Assembly: GCA_017395065.1 (NCBI GenBank)
Contig: JAFPWH010000032.1
Coordinates: 1 to 64,000 of the forward strand
Source of the DNA: Clostridia bacterium
Lineage (GTDB): Bacteria > Bacillota > Clostridia > Christensenellales > Aristaeellaceae
Length of the DNA stretch: 64,000 nt
Direction of reading: 5' to 3'
The notes below the pieces were generated by a model. It made no database searches. It saw only the letters and a program-made list of their open reading frames with translations, and was not told where the DNA came from. This document shows positions 28,323-40,306 of this stretch, in pieces. Each line of letters opens with the position of its first letter. Position 1 is the first letter of the stretch. A program made the translations under genes and the position numbers.

Positions 28323-29954
28323 TTGCGTTCGCAATTCAAAAATATAACTGCGCTGCTTTTGTGTGTTTTTCTGACGCTCTGTTTTGCGGCTTCGGCCGCA
28401 AGCCCGGCGGATTACGAAGTGGCGCACCCTGAAAACCTGATAGGCGATTACCTGTACGGCCAAAGCTGCATCGTCATCAACGCCGATACAGGCGATGTTT
28501 TGTTCAGCAAAAACGCCGACGCACGCCGCTATCCCGCGAGCACCACGAAGATCGTGACCTGCATCCTCGCCCTGGAATGGGCCGAAAGAAACGGCACGCT
28601 CGGGCGCACGGTCGTGATCCCAACCGGCGTGACCGTGGACAGCGAGCAAAGCCGGATGGGCCTTAGCGAAGGCGACACGATGACGTTCGAGGATCTGCTC
28701 TACGGCATGATGATCGCAAGCGGCAACGACGCGGCGCAGGCCGTGGCCAAGATCGTCGCGGGCTCAACGAGCGAATACGTTCGCCTGATGAACAGCTTCG
28801 TGGAGGGGCTGGGCATCACGTCCGCGACGACGCACTTTTCGAACGTCACGGGCATGCACGAGGTAAACCACTATACCTGCGCGAGCGACCTTGCAAAGAT
28901 CATGGCGTACTGTTTGGGCAACGAGACCTTCCGCCAGATCATCGGCTGCCAGGAATATACGGTGTTTTCCGAATACTGGCCCGACGGCAAGACCTACACC
29001 AGCAAATACGAGCTGTTGGACTCGACGAATCCGCTTTACTATTCCTGGTGCATCGGCGGAAAGAGCGGCTACACCTCCAGCGCAGGCCGTTCCTTCGTGG
29101 GCGCGGCGGTCAAAAACGATCTTACGCTCGTGAGCGTGAGCCTGAATCCCACCGACGCCAACGACAACCCAAAGGATTATTTCGAAGCCTTTACCGACAC
29201 GATCCGCCTGTTCAAGTACGGCTTTCTGCAGTACGATTTTCTTAGCTTCAAGCAGCTTCTGATGGACGTATGCAGCGAAAGCGTACGATCCGTTCAGGTG
29301 GTGCGCCCCATCGTGAGCGACGAAAAGGGCGGCCTGCTCGAATGGACCGTCACCGGCATCCCCTCCGAGTACGGCGAAAGCTATCTGAAATCCGAGCTCA
29401 AAAACGAGGAGCGGCTCAAGGAGATAAGGCAGGACTTCGCGTCGCGCCTCAGCGTATACTACTATGACGGCGAAGTGGACGCGCCGGTCGAGGAAAACGA
29501 AAAGATCGGCACGGCAGAGTTCACCGGCACGGACGGAAGCGTCTACGAGGGCACGGTCGTCGCCCTGCGCGACGTTCCCAGGGAGCCCGACACGGCGGAC
29601 GAGGCGTTCGACAAGTGGGTGGACAGCAACATTCCCTCCTGGGTCAAATACCTGATGCCGCGCTATTACCCCATCTCGTGGCTTTTGTACATCGTGCTCG
29701 CGGTCGCAATCGTCGCTCTGATCGTGTACACGAGTTCGCGCCGCGCCCGCAAAAACAAACGGCGCAGGGCCGCGCTCGAGGCAAAGCGCAGGGAGTATTT
29801 GAGGCGCATGCAGCGCGAGGAATACCTGCGCAGGCACCCCGAAATGCGCAAGCAGACGAGCGCAGGCAAAAGGCCCGCTTCCCCCGCGGGCAGGCGGCCC
29901 GCCGCGCCCTCTTCGCAGGCGCCGAGGAAAAAAACTGCGGACAGGCAGAAATAG
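28323..29954 (+). CDS. D-alanyl-D-alanine carboxypeptidase (low-molecular-mass PBP)
   Basis: Serine-type carboxypeptidase (peptidase S11, DacA/DacF type) that trims peptidoglycan stem peptides. It has a signal sequence, then YPASTTK with Ser73 and Lys76, MMIASGNDAA as the SxN motif, and GGKSGYTS in place of KTG. A C-terminal PBP5-type domain follows, then a membrane helix (YPISWLLYIVLAVAIVALIV) and a long basic Arg/Lys tail, so the protein is anchored from its C-terminus. Start TTG at 28323, GGAGG 9 nt upstream. The 543-residue length is above average because of the tail. Confidence 0.94.
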   Translation: MRSQFKNITALLLCVFLTLCFAASAASPADYEVAHPENLIGDYLYGQSCIVINADTGDVLFSKNADARRYPASTTKIVTCILALEWAERNGTLGRTVVIPTGVTVDSEQSRMGLSEGDTMTFEDLLYGMMIASGNDAAQAVAKIVAGSTSEYVRLMNSFVEGLGITSATTHFSNVTGMHEVNHYTCASDLAKIMAYCLGNETFRQIIGCQEYTVFSEYWPDGKTYTSKYELLDSTNPLYYSWCIGGKSGYTSSAGRSFVGAAVKNDLTLVSVSLNPTDANDNPKDYFEAFTDTIRLFKYGFLQYDFLSFKQLLMDVCSESVRSVQVVRPIVSDEKGGLLEWTVTGIPSEYGESYLKSELKNEERLKEIRQDFASRLSVYYYDGEVDAPVEENEKIGTAEFTGTDGSVYEGTVVALRDVPREPDTADEAFDKWVDSNIPSWVKYLMPRYYPISWLLYIVLAVAIVALIVYTSSRRARKNKRRRAALEAKRREYLRRMQREEYLRRHPEMRKQTSAGKRPASPAGRRPAAPSSQAPRKKTADRQK

Positions 29955-30010
29955 ACTTTCTTCATAAACATTCGATCACCCGAATACCATCTTCCACACG
30001 GAGGACCTTC

Positions 30011-31111
30011 ATGGCTAAGAAAGACAGACGCGCGCTCCCGACCCAGTCTCAGATCGAGCGCGGCGAGAGAAAACGCATCCGCAAAAAGTGGCACCGCGGC
30101 ACCTTCCGGCACGTCGTGCTGATCGTGTGCACGCTGATCATGGCCATCGTGGCGTTGGTCGTGATGGTGCTGGGGCAGTTCTTCCTGGGCGCGTCCCAGG
30201 CGGCCAGCGACTCGGTGGTGCAGACGCTGCACCAGTCCAGCGCGCTCAAATTCGTGCCGTACCTGTATCTGTACGAGCACGTGGCGGAGAGCCTCGAGCG
30301 CGGCAACATCGTCTCCGGCGACGAGGTGACCGACGCGTCCCTGATCACAGTCGCGGCGCGCCAGCCCCGCGGCGGAAACGAGGCCGAGGAGGAACAGTTC
30401 GACGAAAACGGCATACGGCTCGTCGAGATCAGCGGCGCGACCTTCCACGGCTACATGATGATCGTGCGCGATCCCTCCCGCGTGAGTCTGGGCGTTTGCA
30501 CCTACAACAAGGAAAACGACACGGCCTACAACTTCTCGAACGAGCGCGCCGGCAAGAAGGTCGACGAGATCATGAAGAACTACGGCGGCATCGCCTGCAT
30601 AAACGCCGGCGCCTTCTCCGACCCCAACGGCTCCGGAAACGGCGGCATGGCGGAGGGACTGGTCATTTCCCACGGAAAGTCGCTCAAGTCCCACAGCAAG
30701 ACCTACGCAGCAGTGGCGGGCTTCGACGCAAACGACATACTGCACGTGGGCAGCTTTACCCGCGACCAGGCCGAAAAGATGGGCTTGAGAGACGCCTGCG
30801 CCTTCGGTCCCGCGCTGATCGTAAACGGCAACGCGAGCCTTAGCAAGGACACCGGCTTAAACCCCAGGACGGCCATCGGCCAAAGGTCGGACGGCGCGGT
30901 GCTTCTGCTGGTCATCGACGGGCGCCAGGCCAACTCCATGGGCGCTACGATCGGCGACGTCATCAACGTGATGCTCGAATTCGGCGCGGTGAACGCCTGC
31001 AACATGGACGGCGGCTCCTCCACCATCATGTATTACGGCGACGAGAAGATCAACGATGGCATGACCGTGAGCGTCTCGCGCCGCATGCCCACCGCCTGGA
31101 TCGTCAAATAG
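30011..31111 (+). CDS. Phosphodiester glycosidase family protein (NAGPA domain), membrane-anchored
   Basis: A 366-residue protein with a cytoplasmic basic N-terminus, one membrane helix (about 35-58) and an extracellular NAGPA-type domain: GYMMIVRDPSRVSLGV, INAGAFSDPNGSGNGGMAEG, CAFGPALIVNG, NPRTAIGQRSDG and CNMDGGSSTIMYY. The family cleaves phosphodiester-linked sugars and occurs in cell-envelope contexts. The ATG at 30011 fits the start of the basic N-terminus. It lies between a carboxypeptidase and another single-helix membrane protein, which points to envelope work. Confidence 0.9.
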   Translation: MAKKDRRALPTQSQIERGERKRIRKKWHRGTFRHVVLIVCTLIMAIVALVVMVLGQFFLGASQAASDSVVQTLHQSSALKFVPYLYLYEHVAESLERGNIVSGDEVTDASLITVAARQPRGGNEAEEEQFDENGIRLVEISGATFHGYMMIVRDPSRVSLGVCTYNKENDTAYNFSNERAGKKVDEIMKNYGGIACINAGAFSDPNGSGNGGMAEGLVISHGKSLKSHSKTYAAVAGFDANDILHVGSFTRDQAEKMGLRDACAFGPALIVNGNASLSKDTGLNPRTAIGQRSDGAVLLLVIDGRQANSMGATIGDVINVMLEFGAVNACNMDGGSSTIMYYGDEKINDGMTVSVSRRMPTAWIVK

Positions 31112-31121
31112 GAGTATGGAT

Positions 31122-32351
31122 ATGGCAAGTACGAATCAAAGCGCCGCTTCCGGCGGACGCAGAAAATACACGCGCTACACGAAGGCGCATCTTACGCACA
31201 GGAACATACGCTTCTGGCTTGTGTATCTCGTTTTGATCGCGCTGATCGTGTTCGGGCTGATGAAGGTGCACGCCTACTTTGCCGAAAAGCTGGTGGAGTA
31301 CGAGGACAGCTATTACACGCACGTGGCCGAGGAGGTATTCAAGACCTTCTCCGAAAAGCGCTTTGACGAGCTGTTCCGCTACGAGGACATGAGCGGTTTC
31401 GCTCTGGAGGGCGAAAAGGAATACGTCGCCTATCTGGAAAAGGCCGTCGGAGGCAAGGATATCGACTACACCGAGATCGCGCCCAAAAAGGCCAACGAAA
31501 AGCGCTTTTTGGTCACCGTGGACGATAAGAGCTTTGCCGAATTCACCTTGAAGCGCGTGGTGGACCCCGAAAAGAGCACGCAGGACGCGACCGTGTACAA
31601 AGACTACACCTTCTTCGTCATCCCCATCACGAACAGCTATCCCTGGGGACACGAATTGTACGAGTTCGACACGATCTACATCAACAGCAAAAACCCGCTG
31701 CTGTACGACTATTACATTCCCTCTTACGCCGAGATCAGCGTAAACGGGATAAAGCTGAACGACGAGGCGGAGACCTACGACACGGGCGAAGACGAAAAGT
31801 TCTTCTTCGACGGACATCTGCCAAAGGGCGTGGACGGCTTTACACTCAAGCACTATTCTTTCGAATGCGCGCTGGGCGATCCTGTTGTAAGCGTGACGGA
31901 CGCAGAAGGCGCCGTGCTGCCGCTTAACGACCTCGGCGAAGGCGTGTACCGCTTCGAGTACGCCTACAGCGACGACGAACTGAAGGACGAATTCGAAGCG
32001 AAGGCGCTCGAGTTTTTGAAGAACTGGTGCCTGTACTCGTCCCACAACACGAAGAAGGCCAACGTGACCGACCTGTGCATCGCTGGCTCCCGCGCGCTCA
32101 GCTTCATCAACAATTACGAAAGCTACTGGATCACGAAGGCAGACAAGCAGTCCTTCGCCAACCAACGCAGCTGGAACTATACGATGATCGACGATCAGGT
32201 GCTGTGCTGCGACGTGAGTTGCAACTACATCACCGTGACCAAGGGCAAGACCAACGATTACGACATGCACCTGCGCCTGTACCTGTACAGGGACAAGGGC
32301 GCCTGGAAGGTCTACGATTTCGAGATGGTGACCGACTCCTCAAATTCGTAA
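31122..32351 (+). CDS. Membrane-anchored hypothetical protein
   Basis: A 409-residue protein with a basic N-terminus, one membrane helix (FWLVYLVLIALIVFGLMKV) and a large extracellular part of unknown family rich in Tyr, Phe, Asp and Glu. It may be repeats of small cystatin-like or NTF2-like beta modules (the end YDMHLRLYLYRDKGAWKVYD looks like an NTF2-type terminal strand). The ATG at 31122 is chosen over 31116 because AGGAG lies 7 nt before it. It follows the glycosidase gene by 10 bp, in one operon. Confidence 0.8.
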   Translation: MASTNQSAASGGRRKYTRYTKAHLTHRNIRFWLVYLVLIALIVFGLMKVHAYFAEKLVEYEDSYYTHVAEEVFKTFSEKRFDELFRYEDMSGFALEGEKEYVAYLEKAVGGKDIDYTEIAPKKANEKRFLVTVDDKSFAEFTLKRVVDPEKSTQDATVYKDYTFFVIPITNSYPWGHELYEFDTIYINSKNPLLYDYYIPSYAEISVNGIKLNDEAETYDTGEDEKFFFDGHLPKGVDGFTLKHYSFECALGDPVVSVTDAEGAVLPLNDLGEGVYRFEYAYSDDELKDEFEAKALEFLKNWCLYSSHNTKKANVTDLCIAGSRALSFINNYESYWITKADKQSFANQRSWNYTMIDDQVLCCDVSCNYITVTKGKTNDYDMHLRLYLYRDKGAWKVYDFEMVTDSSNS

Positions 32352-32361
32352 AGCAAGCCCC

Positions 32362-32390
32362 TTGCAATTGTGCAAAAAAACTGATATAAT
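32362..32390 (+). promoter_or_regulatory. Promoter of darA-holB-ricT
   Basis: TTGCAA (32362-32367), 17-bp spacer and TATAAT (32385-32390), 31 bp before the darA ATG. Confidence 0.75.
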
Positions 32391-32421
32391 AGTACCATCT
32401 AAGCCAAAGGAGTTGATCTTT

Positions 32422-32751
32422 ATGAAGCTGCTGATCGCAATAGTGCAGGACGAGGACGCCACGAAGCTGATTAGCGCGCTCATGAGCGAGGGCTACGGCG
32501 TAACCAAACTCGCCACCACCGGCGGCTTTCTGCGCGCGGGCAACACCACGCTTCTGATCGGCATCGAGGACTGCAAGCTCGACGGTGCCATGGGCGTGAT
32601 CGAAAAAGTGTGTCACAGCCGCAAGCAGGTCGCTTCCGCGCCTACCCAAATGTCTCCGGGCATGGGAAGCTTTACCCCCTACCCCGTAGAGGTCATGGTG
32701 GGCGGCGCAACGGTATTCCAGCTCAGTGTGGAGCAATTCAAGAAATTCTGA
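32422..32751 (+). CDS. darA: Cyclic di-AMP receptor protein DarA/PstA
   Basis: A PII-like signal transduction protein of 109 residues that binds c-di-AMP. It begins MKLLIAIVQDEDATKLISAL and has the G-rich loop TTGGFLRAGNTTLLIGIED, with the long flexible segment and the terminal GGATVFQLSVEQF strand, all typical of DarA. The ATG follows AAAGGAGT. The stop overlaps the holB start (TGATG), and darA-holB-ricT is the conserved order around the dnaX/tmk region in Firmicutes. Confidence 0.96.
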   Translation: MKLLIAIVQDEDATKLISALMSEGYGVTKLATTGGFLRAGNTTLLIGIEDCKLDGAMGVIEKVCHSRKQVASAPTQMSPGMGSFTPYPVEVMVGGATVFQLSVEQFKKF

Positions 32752-33683
32752 TGCAGGAATTGACGCTCAGACCGTTTTTGAAATCCCAGCTCATGCGTCC
32801 GGTCACCACCGGGCGCATTGTGCATGCACAGATCTTCGCGGGTCCGGAGGGAACGGGAAAGCACGAAGCCGCGCTGTTTCAGGCCAAAGCGCTCAATTGT
32901 ACGGGCAGCGGCAAAAAGCCCTGCGGCGTATGCCCCAGCTGTCTGCGCTTTTCGGACAGCAACGCGCCTGAGCTCATCGAGATACGCCCCGAAAAAAACG
33001 TCATAAAGGTCGATGTCATACGGGATCTCATAAAAGAAGTTTCACTGCGTACGGAAGGAAGAATCAAGTGCGTCGTTTTCTATGAGGCGGACAGGATGAA
33101 CGAAGCCGCGCAGAACGCGCTGCTCAAGACCCTCGAGGAGCCGCCGGCGTACGTCGTTTTCTACCTGCTGACGCAAAGGGTCGAATCTCTTTTGCCCACG
33201 ATACGCTCAAGATGCACGCTGCTGCGCTTTTCGCCCTCTTCGGAGAGCGAGGTCGCATCCATGCTCGTTTCGCGCGGCGTCGACGGGGAGAAGGCTGCCA
33301 GGATCGCGCGCCTGAGCTTCGCAAGCCCGGGCAAGGCGGTAAAGCTCGCAGCGGACGAGGAATATCAGGGCGTGCTCGAGGAGCTTACCGACATCTTCGG
33401 AAAGCTCAAAACGGAAAAGGACATCCCCTATCAGGCGCAGCGGATGGGGCGCTTCAAGGACAAGCCGCGCCGCATGCTGGAAATTCTGGAAACCTGCGCC
33501 GGGGAGCTGATGCGCGGCGACTGCGTGACGCCCCTTGCCCGCGCCCTCAAGAGCAACGGCTGCGACGGCGTAAAGCTGATGAAGGCGGTGATCACCTGCT
33601 CGAAGCGCTTAAACAGCTACGTCTCCTATCAGTACGCCGCGGAGATGCTTTTATACGACTTATTTACTTTTTCAAACGTTTGA
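32751..33683 (+). CDS. holB: DNA polymerase III, delta prime subunit
   Basis: Clamp-loader subunit of 310 residues. It has a P-loop-like GPEGTGKHEAA, a zinc module CGVCPSC, the DEXX-like VVFYEADRMNEAAQNALLKTLEEPP and the SRC arginine finger (IRSRCTLL). The start overlaps the darA stop. The following gene ricT belongs to the same run. Length is close to typical delta prime. Confidence 0.95.
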   Translation: MQELTLRPFLKSQLMRPVTTGRIVHAQIFAGPEGTGKHEAALFQAKALNCTGSGKKPCGVCPSCLRFSDSNAPELIEIRPEKNVIKVDVIRDLIKEVSLRTEGRIKCVVFYEADRMNEAAQNALLKTLEEPPAYVVFYLLTQRVESLLPTIRSRCTLLRFSPSSESEVASMLVSRGVDGEKAARIARLSFASPGKAVKLAADEEYQGVLEELTDIFGKLKTEKDIPYQAQRMGRFKDKPRRMLEILETCAGELMRGDCVTPLARALKSNGCDGVKLMKAVITCSKRLNSYVSYQYAAEMLLYDLFTFSNV

Positions 33684-33698
33684 TTACAGGAGGAATTC

Positions 33699-34712
33699 AT
33701 GGCGACAGTTATATGCGTGAGGTTTCAGAACACGGGCAAGGTTTATTATTTTTCGCCCGGTAAAGTATGGCCCGAAGCAGGCGAAATGGTGGTCGTCGAA
33801 ACCGTGCGCGGCATTGAGATCGGCGAGGCGGTGACCGGCGCCCGCGAGATCAGCGACGACAGCGTCGTGGGAGAATTGAAGCCCATCATCCGCAAGGCGA
33901 CCCCGGCGGACATCGAAATCAGCAACCAGAACCGCAAAAAGGAGCAGGACGCCTTCCCCATCTGCGCGCAAAAGATCAAAGAGCACAAGTTGGACATGAA
34001 GCTCGTAAACGTCGAATACACCTTTGACGGCAGCAAGATCGTGTTTTACTTCACCTCCGACGGCCGCGTGGATTTCAGGGAGCTGGTCAAGGAGCTGGCG
34101 GGCATTTTCCATACCCGCATAGAGCTCAGGCAGATCGGCGTGCGCGACGAAGCCCGTTTTCTTGGCGGGCTGGGCATTTGCGGGCGCAAGATCTGCTGCG
34201 GCGCGTTTCTGAGCGACTTCACGCCCGTGTCCATCAAAATGGCGAAGGAGCAGAACCTTTCGCTCAACCCCACGAAGATCTCCGGACAGTGCGGCCGTCT
34301 CATGTGCTGCCTCAAATACGAGCAGGACTTTTACGAGGAGACGCTCAAAAAGCTGCCCCGCATCGGCAAAGACATCATGACCCCGGACGGCATCGGCTCC
34401 GTGACCGAGATCAGCGCGATCAGAGAAAAGGTCAAAGTGCGCATCTCCAACGGCGACGATTTTGAGATCCGCGAATACTCCATCGAGGACGTGCGCCGCC
34501 TGCAGCCCGGCGAAAGAAGCGCCCACGTCGACAAGCCCGAGCCCGAGCAGGAGCCGGAGGCTGCGCCCGAGCCCGAAGAAGCCGAGGAATCTGCCGCCGA
34601 CCCGGGTGAGCAGCCCGCCGCCGGGGAGAAGGCGAAGAAGCGCTATCCCCGCCCGAAAAAGCGCAAGACCATGAATACGGACGAGTATATGTCCAAAAAC
34701 GAGAAGGGCTGA
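33699..34712 (+). CDS. ricT: RicT (YaaT), PSP1 domain regulator
   Basis: PSP1-family protein of 337 residues. In Bacillus it forms an iron-sulfur complex with RicA and RicF that guides RNase Y cleavage, sporulation and competence. The conserved block GRKICCGAFLSDF, GQCGRLMCCLKYE with its cysteines and the PSP1 core are all present. The C-terminal tail is Pro/Glu/Ala-rich, longer than usual. It starts 15 bp after holB with AGGAGG and is followed by a strong terminator. Confidence 0.95.
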   Translation: MATVICVRFQNTGKVYYFSPGKVWPEAGEMVVVETVRGIEIGEAVTGAREISDDSVVGELKPIIRKATPADIEISNQNRKKEQDAFPICAQKIKEHKLDMKLVNVEYTFDGSKIVFYFTSDGRVDFRELVKELAGIFHTRIELRQIGVRDEARFLGGLGICGRKICCGAFLSDFTPVSIKMAKEQNLSLNPTKISGQCGRLMCCLKYEQDFYEETLKKLPRIGKDIMTPDGIGSVTEISAIREKVKVRISNGDDFEIREYSIEDVRRLQPGERSAHVDKPEPEQEPEAAPEPEEAEESAADPGEQPAAGEKAKKRYPRPKKRKTMNTDEYMSKNEKG

Positions 34713-34735
34713 GACGGGAACGAGCGAAATGAATT

Positions 34736-34769
34736 TTGGAGGGGCATGGCCCCTCCAAACTGTTTTTTG
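34736..34769. terminator. Strong terminator after ricT
   Basis: TTTGGAGGGGC (34736-34746) pairs with GCCCCTCCAAA (34750-34760) over a 3-nt loop, followed by CTGTTTTTT. It can serve both the plus-strand ricT and the minus-strand SMI1 gene that ends at 34794. Confidence 0.88.
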
Positions 34770-34793
34770 GGTATTTGCTTTCAAAAACGCGTC

Positions 34794-35413
34794 TTACCGT
34801 TCCACGGTATTGACCTCCAGGCCGCGGATGAACTCCGAGAAGTTTTTGGCCAGGAGCAGTTCCTGCTTTTCCTGCGCGTCTGCCCAGGTCACGCGGGGCT
34901 CGTCCGATACATCCACGCCCCGGTAGTCGAGGAACACCAGCGCGCGGCCGGGCAGCGTGGTATTGCACACGGCGACGCCGATCTTTTTGTTGTGCCCGCG
35001 CGTCTCGACCAGAAAGCGGCTGCCGAAGCGGCCCAGGAGCGAATACGGCGCGTCGCGGCCGATGCCCATGATGTCGGTGATGTAGATCGTGTCCGGACAG
35101 CCGAATTTGGGAAACTGCACGCGGAAGCGGCAGCGGTTGACCAACCCGCCGTTGTGCAGGCGCATGAGCTGAACGTAGCTTTTTGGCAGCCTGAAGCCCA
35201 GCTCTTTTTCGGCCTCGGCGATCATCGCGTCGTCGAGCGGCGGGCAGGTGTGGCGCAGAAGAGATTCCCGGTTGTCGTGCCAAAAGCCGGTGAGGTCTAC
35301 GTCGCCGAGCTCCGCGTGCGTATCGGAAACGATGACGTCCGCCTCCAGACTGGAAGCGTCGGCGATGGGCGCCGTCTCGCCTGCCTTTTTGTTTCTTCTG
35401 AAAAACAGACCCA

Positions 35414-35414
<1 letters not shown>
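34794..35414 (-). CDS. SMI1/KNR4-family protein
   Basis: A 206-residue protein of the SMI1/KNR4 (SUKH) superfamily: PPLDDAMIAEAEKELGFRLP followed by SYVQLMRLHNGGLVN, and a later GVAVCNTTLPGRALVFLDYR block. SUKH proteins often serve as immunity proteins against contact-dependent or secreted toxins, but also have cellular roles. No toxin gene adjoins. The start at 35414 overlaps the last base of ileS (stop TGA and start share sequence), so it is likely translated with ileS. Confidence 0.88.
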
Positions 35415-38545
<3,131 letters not shown>

Positions 38546-38609
38546 GGTATAATAGCCTCCATAGCATAACTTTGCAAATGACGCAGCTCAAAAACGCGCG
38601 CGCGGCACC

Positions 38610-38850
38610 AAAAAAGCCCCGTCCCTAATCTATGGGACGATGGCTCGCGGTACCACCCATATTGGCGCAGTGCGCCCACTTGAGCAAGGCTGTATCGGGC
38701 CAGACCCGCCGGCCATTACCGGGCGCAGATGCATTGCGCCTTTCCTGCCGGTGCTCCGGGGCGATGGGACACGCTTTACGCTGCCGGGCTCGCACCCTCC
38801 CCGGCTCGCTTCGAACGCAGGACAGCCTGTCCGTCCCCTTCAACGCAGAT
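38610..38850 (-). promoter_or_regulatory. T-box riboswitch of ileS
   Basis: The leader between the promoter and ileS carries the T-box sequence GGGTGGTACCGCG (38646-38658 on the minus strand). A terminator stem follows, CGTCCC and GGGACG around ATAGATTA, then GGGCTTTTTT. That is the standard antiterminator/terminator arrangement. An ATC triplet suitable as an Ile specifier lies at 38763-38765, but I cannot confirm it sits in the specifier loop. Confidence 0.93.
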
Positions 38851-38856
38851 ATGGGT

Positions 38857-38885
38857 ATTATACTTGAGAAAGCGCGGGCTGTAAA
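38857..38885 (-). promoter_or_regulatory. ileS T-box promoter
   Basis: Minus strand TTTACA (38880-38885), 17-bp spacer and TATAAT (38857-38862), placing transcription start just ahead of the T-box leader. Confidence 0.8.
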
Positions 38886-38912
38886 GCGATATTCCAAGTT
38901 TTAACAAGTTTT

Positions 38913-40109
38913 TCAGCCTTCAAAGCCGTAATAGGCGTTTACGAGGCTTCGGTAGCCCAGGCGCTTCATGTCGTCGTAGCGCAGGTTGAAGCGGGCCTTC
39001 GTGCGGGTGCCGGTCGCGAGGTAGCGGACGCAGTCCTGCGCGTAATGATCGATCGCCTTCAGGCTTTCGTCGGTATTGATGAGCGGAAAATACCAGCGGC
39101 ACCAGCTGAGCTCGCTGTCGTCCGGGCTTTCGAACAGCTTCCGGTTGAAGATGCGTATGAAGGCTTTTGCGGCCTTTTCGCCGCTCAAAGCGTTGCGCTT
39201 TTGCCACCTCTCAAGCGCACGCGTCTTGCGGCGCATCTTGTGCTTTATTTTGTCGAGTGAGGAAGCGGCGATGTCGGTGACACCCTGCCTGTAATCGAAG
39301 CCCAGAAAGCTCCAGCCTTCGGAAGGCGCAAAGAAGAATTCCTTCTTTTCGTTGATCGCAAGGCCCTTATCGTCAAGGAAAGCGCGGACAGACTGCGCGT
39401 GCGCGCGCACCTTTTCGGGCGAATCGTCAAAGACGACGATGTCGTCGGAGTAGCGCGCGTAGAGCACGCCTGTGTGTTCGAAGAATTCGTCCATTTCGGC
39501 AAGGTACAGATTTGCGTAAAACGCCGAAAGGGGCGTACCGGCCATGATGCCCTTGCGCTCAATAAGCTCCCTTCCGCCGGAAAGCACCCTTTCCTCGCGC
39601 AGCAGGCGGCTCAAAAAGGCGTACGTTCCGGGATCGTGCCGCAGTGTCTTCTCCAGCACGGGCAGCAGCTTTTCGATCGGAACGGAGTTGAAGTAGTCGC
39701 TGACGTCCGCCTTGTAGGCATACATCTTTTCCATTCCGGGCGCAGTGGTGAGCTTCCTGATCGCGTCCTTTGCGGTGCGGCGCGGCCGGAAGGAATAAAG
39801 CCCGTCCGAAAAGATTCCGTCGTATTCCCGGCTGAGGAGGTAGGTAAGCAGCTTCAAAACCGTGTTTTCCGGCTCCGGATAGGTGTAGACGGTGCGCTTT
39901 TTTTCGGAAAATTGCTTACTGATGACCGTCTTTCGCGGCAAGGGAAAGCTTTCGCCCCTGCGCACGCTTTCGCACACGGGCAGGTAGCGCTCCGCATCGA
40001 TAAAGGCGCGCAGCTCCTTTGTGAAGCGCTTGGGGCACTCAAGAGAGGCCTTGTAACGGTAAAAGCGCTCCCAGACGCTCTTGTCGCTCAGCAGTTCGAT
40101 CAGCGGCAT
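38913..40109 (-). CDS. Stand-alone reverse transcriptase (UG/DRT-like or retron-like, unassigned)
   Basis: A 398-residue reverse transcriptase with no maturase or HNH domain. Motifs: KADVSDYF at 133-140 (first catalytic Asp), GIMAGTPLSAFYANLYLAEMD at 187-207 in place of the intron GTPQGG block, YSDD at 220-223, SEGWSFLGFDY at 263-273. A C-terminal extension (280-398) has KMRRKTRALERW, SWCRWYFPLIN and RYDDMKRLGYRSLVNAYY. It does not show the retron NAxxH or VTG signature, and the catalytic box differs from group II introns and DGRs. ATG at 40109 with GGAGG 10 nt before. A 131-nt inverted-repeat-bounded element sits directly upstream. Confidence 0.9.
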   Translation of the reverse strand: MPLIELLSDKSVWERFYRYKASLECPKRFTKELRAFIDAERYLPVCESVRRGESFPLPRKTVISKQFSEKKRTVYTYPEPENTVLKLLTYLLSREYDGIFSDGLYSFRPRRTAKDAIRKLTTAPGMEKMYAYKADVSDYFNSVPIEKLLPVLEKTLRHDPGTYAFLSRLLREERVLSGGRELIERKGIMAGTPLSAFYANLYLAEMDEFFEHTGVLYARYSDDIVVFDDSPEKVRAHAQSVRAFLDDKGLAINEKKEFFFAPSEGWSFLGFDYRQGVTDIAASSLDKIKHKMRRKTRALERWQKRNALSGEKAAKAFIRIFNRKLFESPDDSELSWCRWYFPLINTDESLKAIDHYAQDCVRYLATGTRTKARFNLRYDDMKRLGYRSLVNAYYGFEG

Positions 40110-40139
40110 GTTTTTCCGTCCTCCGAAGGGCACAAAAAA

Positions 40140-40270
40140 ACAGAAAGAGAAGGATTTAAATCCAGGCAAATTGCCTGGCTGTACAGAACCGTACGCGCGC
40201 CGGCTGCCCGCGAAGCATCTTCATGGGCGCGCGCCGGGTCCGCCGCGGGCGCAAAGCGTTCTCTTTCTGT
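40140..40270 (-). ncRNA. Candidate structured RNA upstream of the reverse transcriptase
   Basis: On the minus strand the element starts ACAGAAAGAGAA (40259-40270 reversed) and ends TTCTCTTTCTGT (40140-40151 reversed), a perfect 12-bp closing stem followed by a T7 run. Inside are CCAGGCA/TGCCTGG (40162-40178) and GCCCGCG/CGCGGGC (40206-40212 with 40244-40250) stems and a GC-rich middle. It ends 30 nt before the RT start codon. The layout is like a retron msr-msd bounded by a1/a2 or a DRT-associated RNA, but could also be a dispersed repeat. Confidence 0.6.
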
Positions 40271-40295
40271 AAAAACGGAATTGCTTCCGGTTTTT
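40271..40295. terminator. Terminator directly before the RT-associated element
   Basis: AAAAAC and GTTTTT with an inner GGAA/TTCC stem and one bulged G. It ends transcription of the minus-strand gene 40307-41476 and touches the candidate RNA at 40270. Confidence 0.65.
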
Positions 40296-40306
40296 ATGAA
40301 GCTGTA

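Noticed and set aside
38913-40109. Group II intron maturase
   Set aside because: No X/HNH domains, the GTPQGG block is changed, and no intron ribozyme domain V hairpin is apparent.
40140-40270. Plain transcription terminator
   Set aside because: The 12-bp stem plus T-run could terminate, but the 107-nt interior with further stems is far too long for a simple terminator; a separate terminator already ends the upstream gene.
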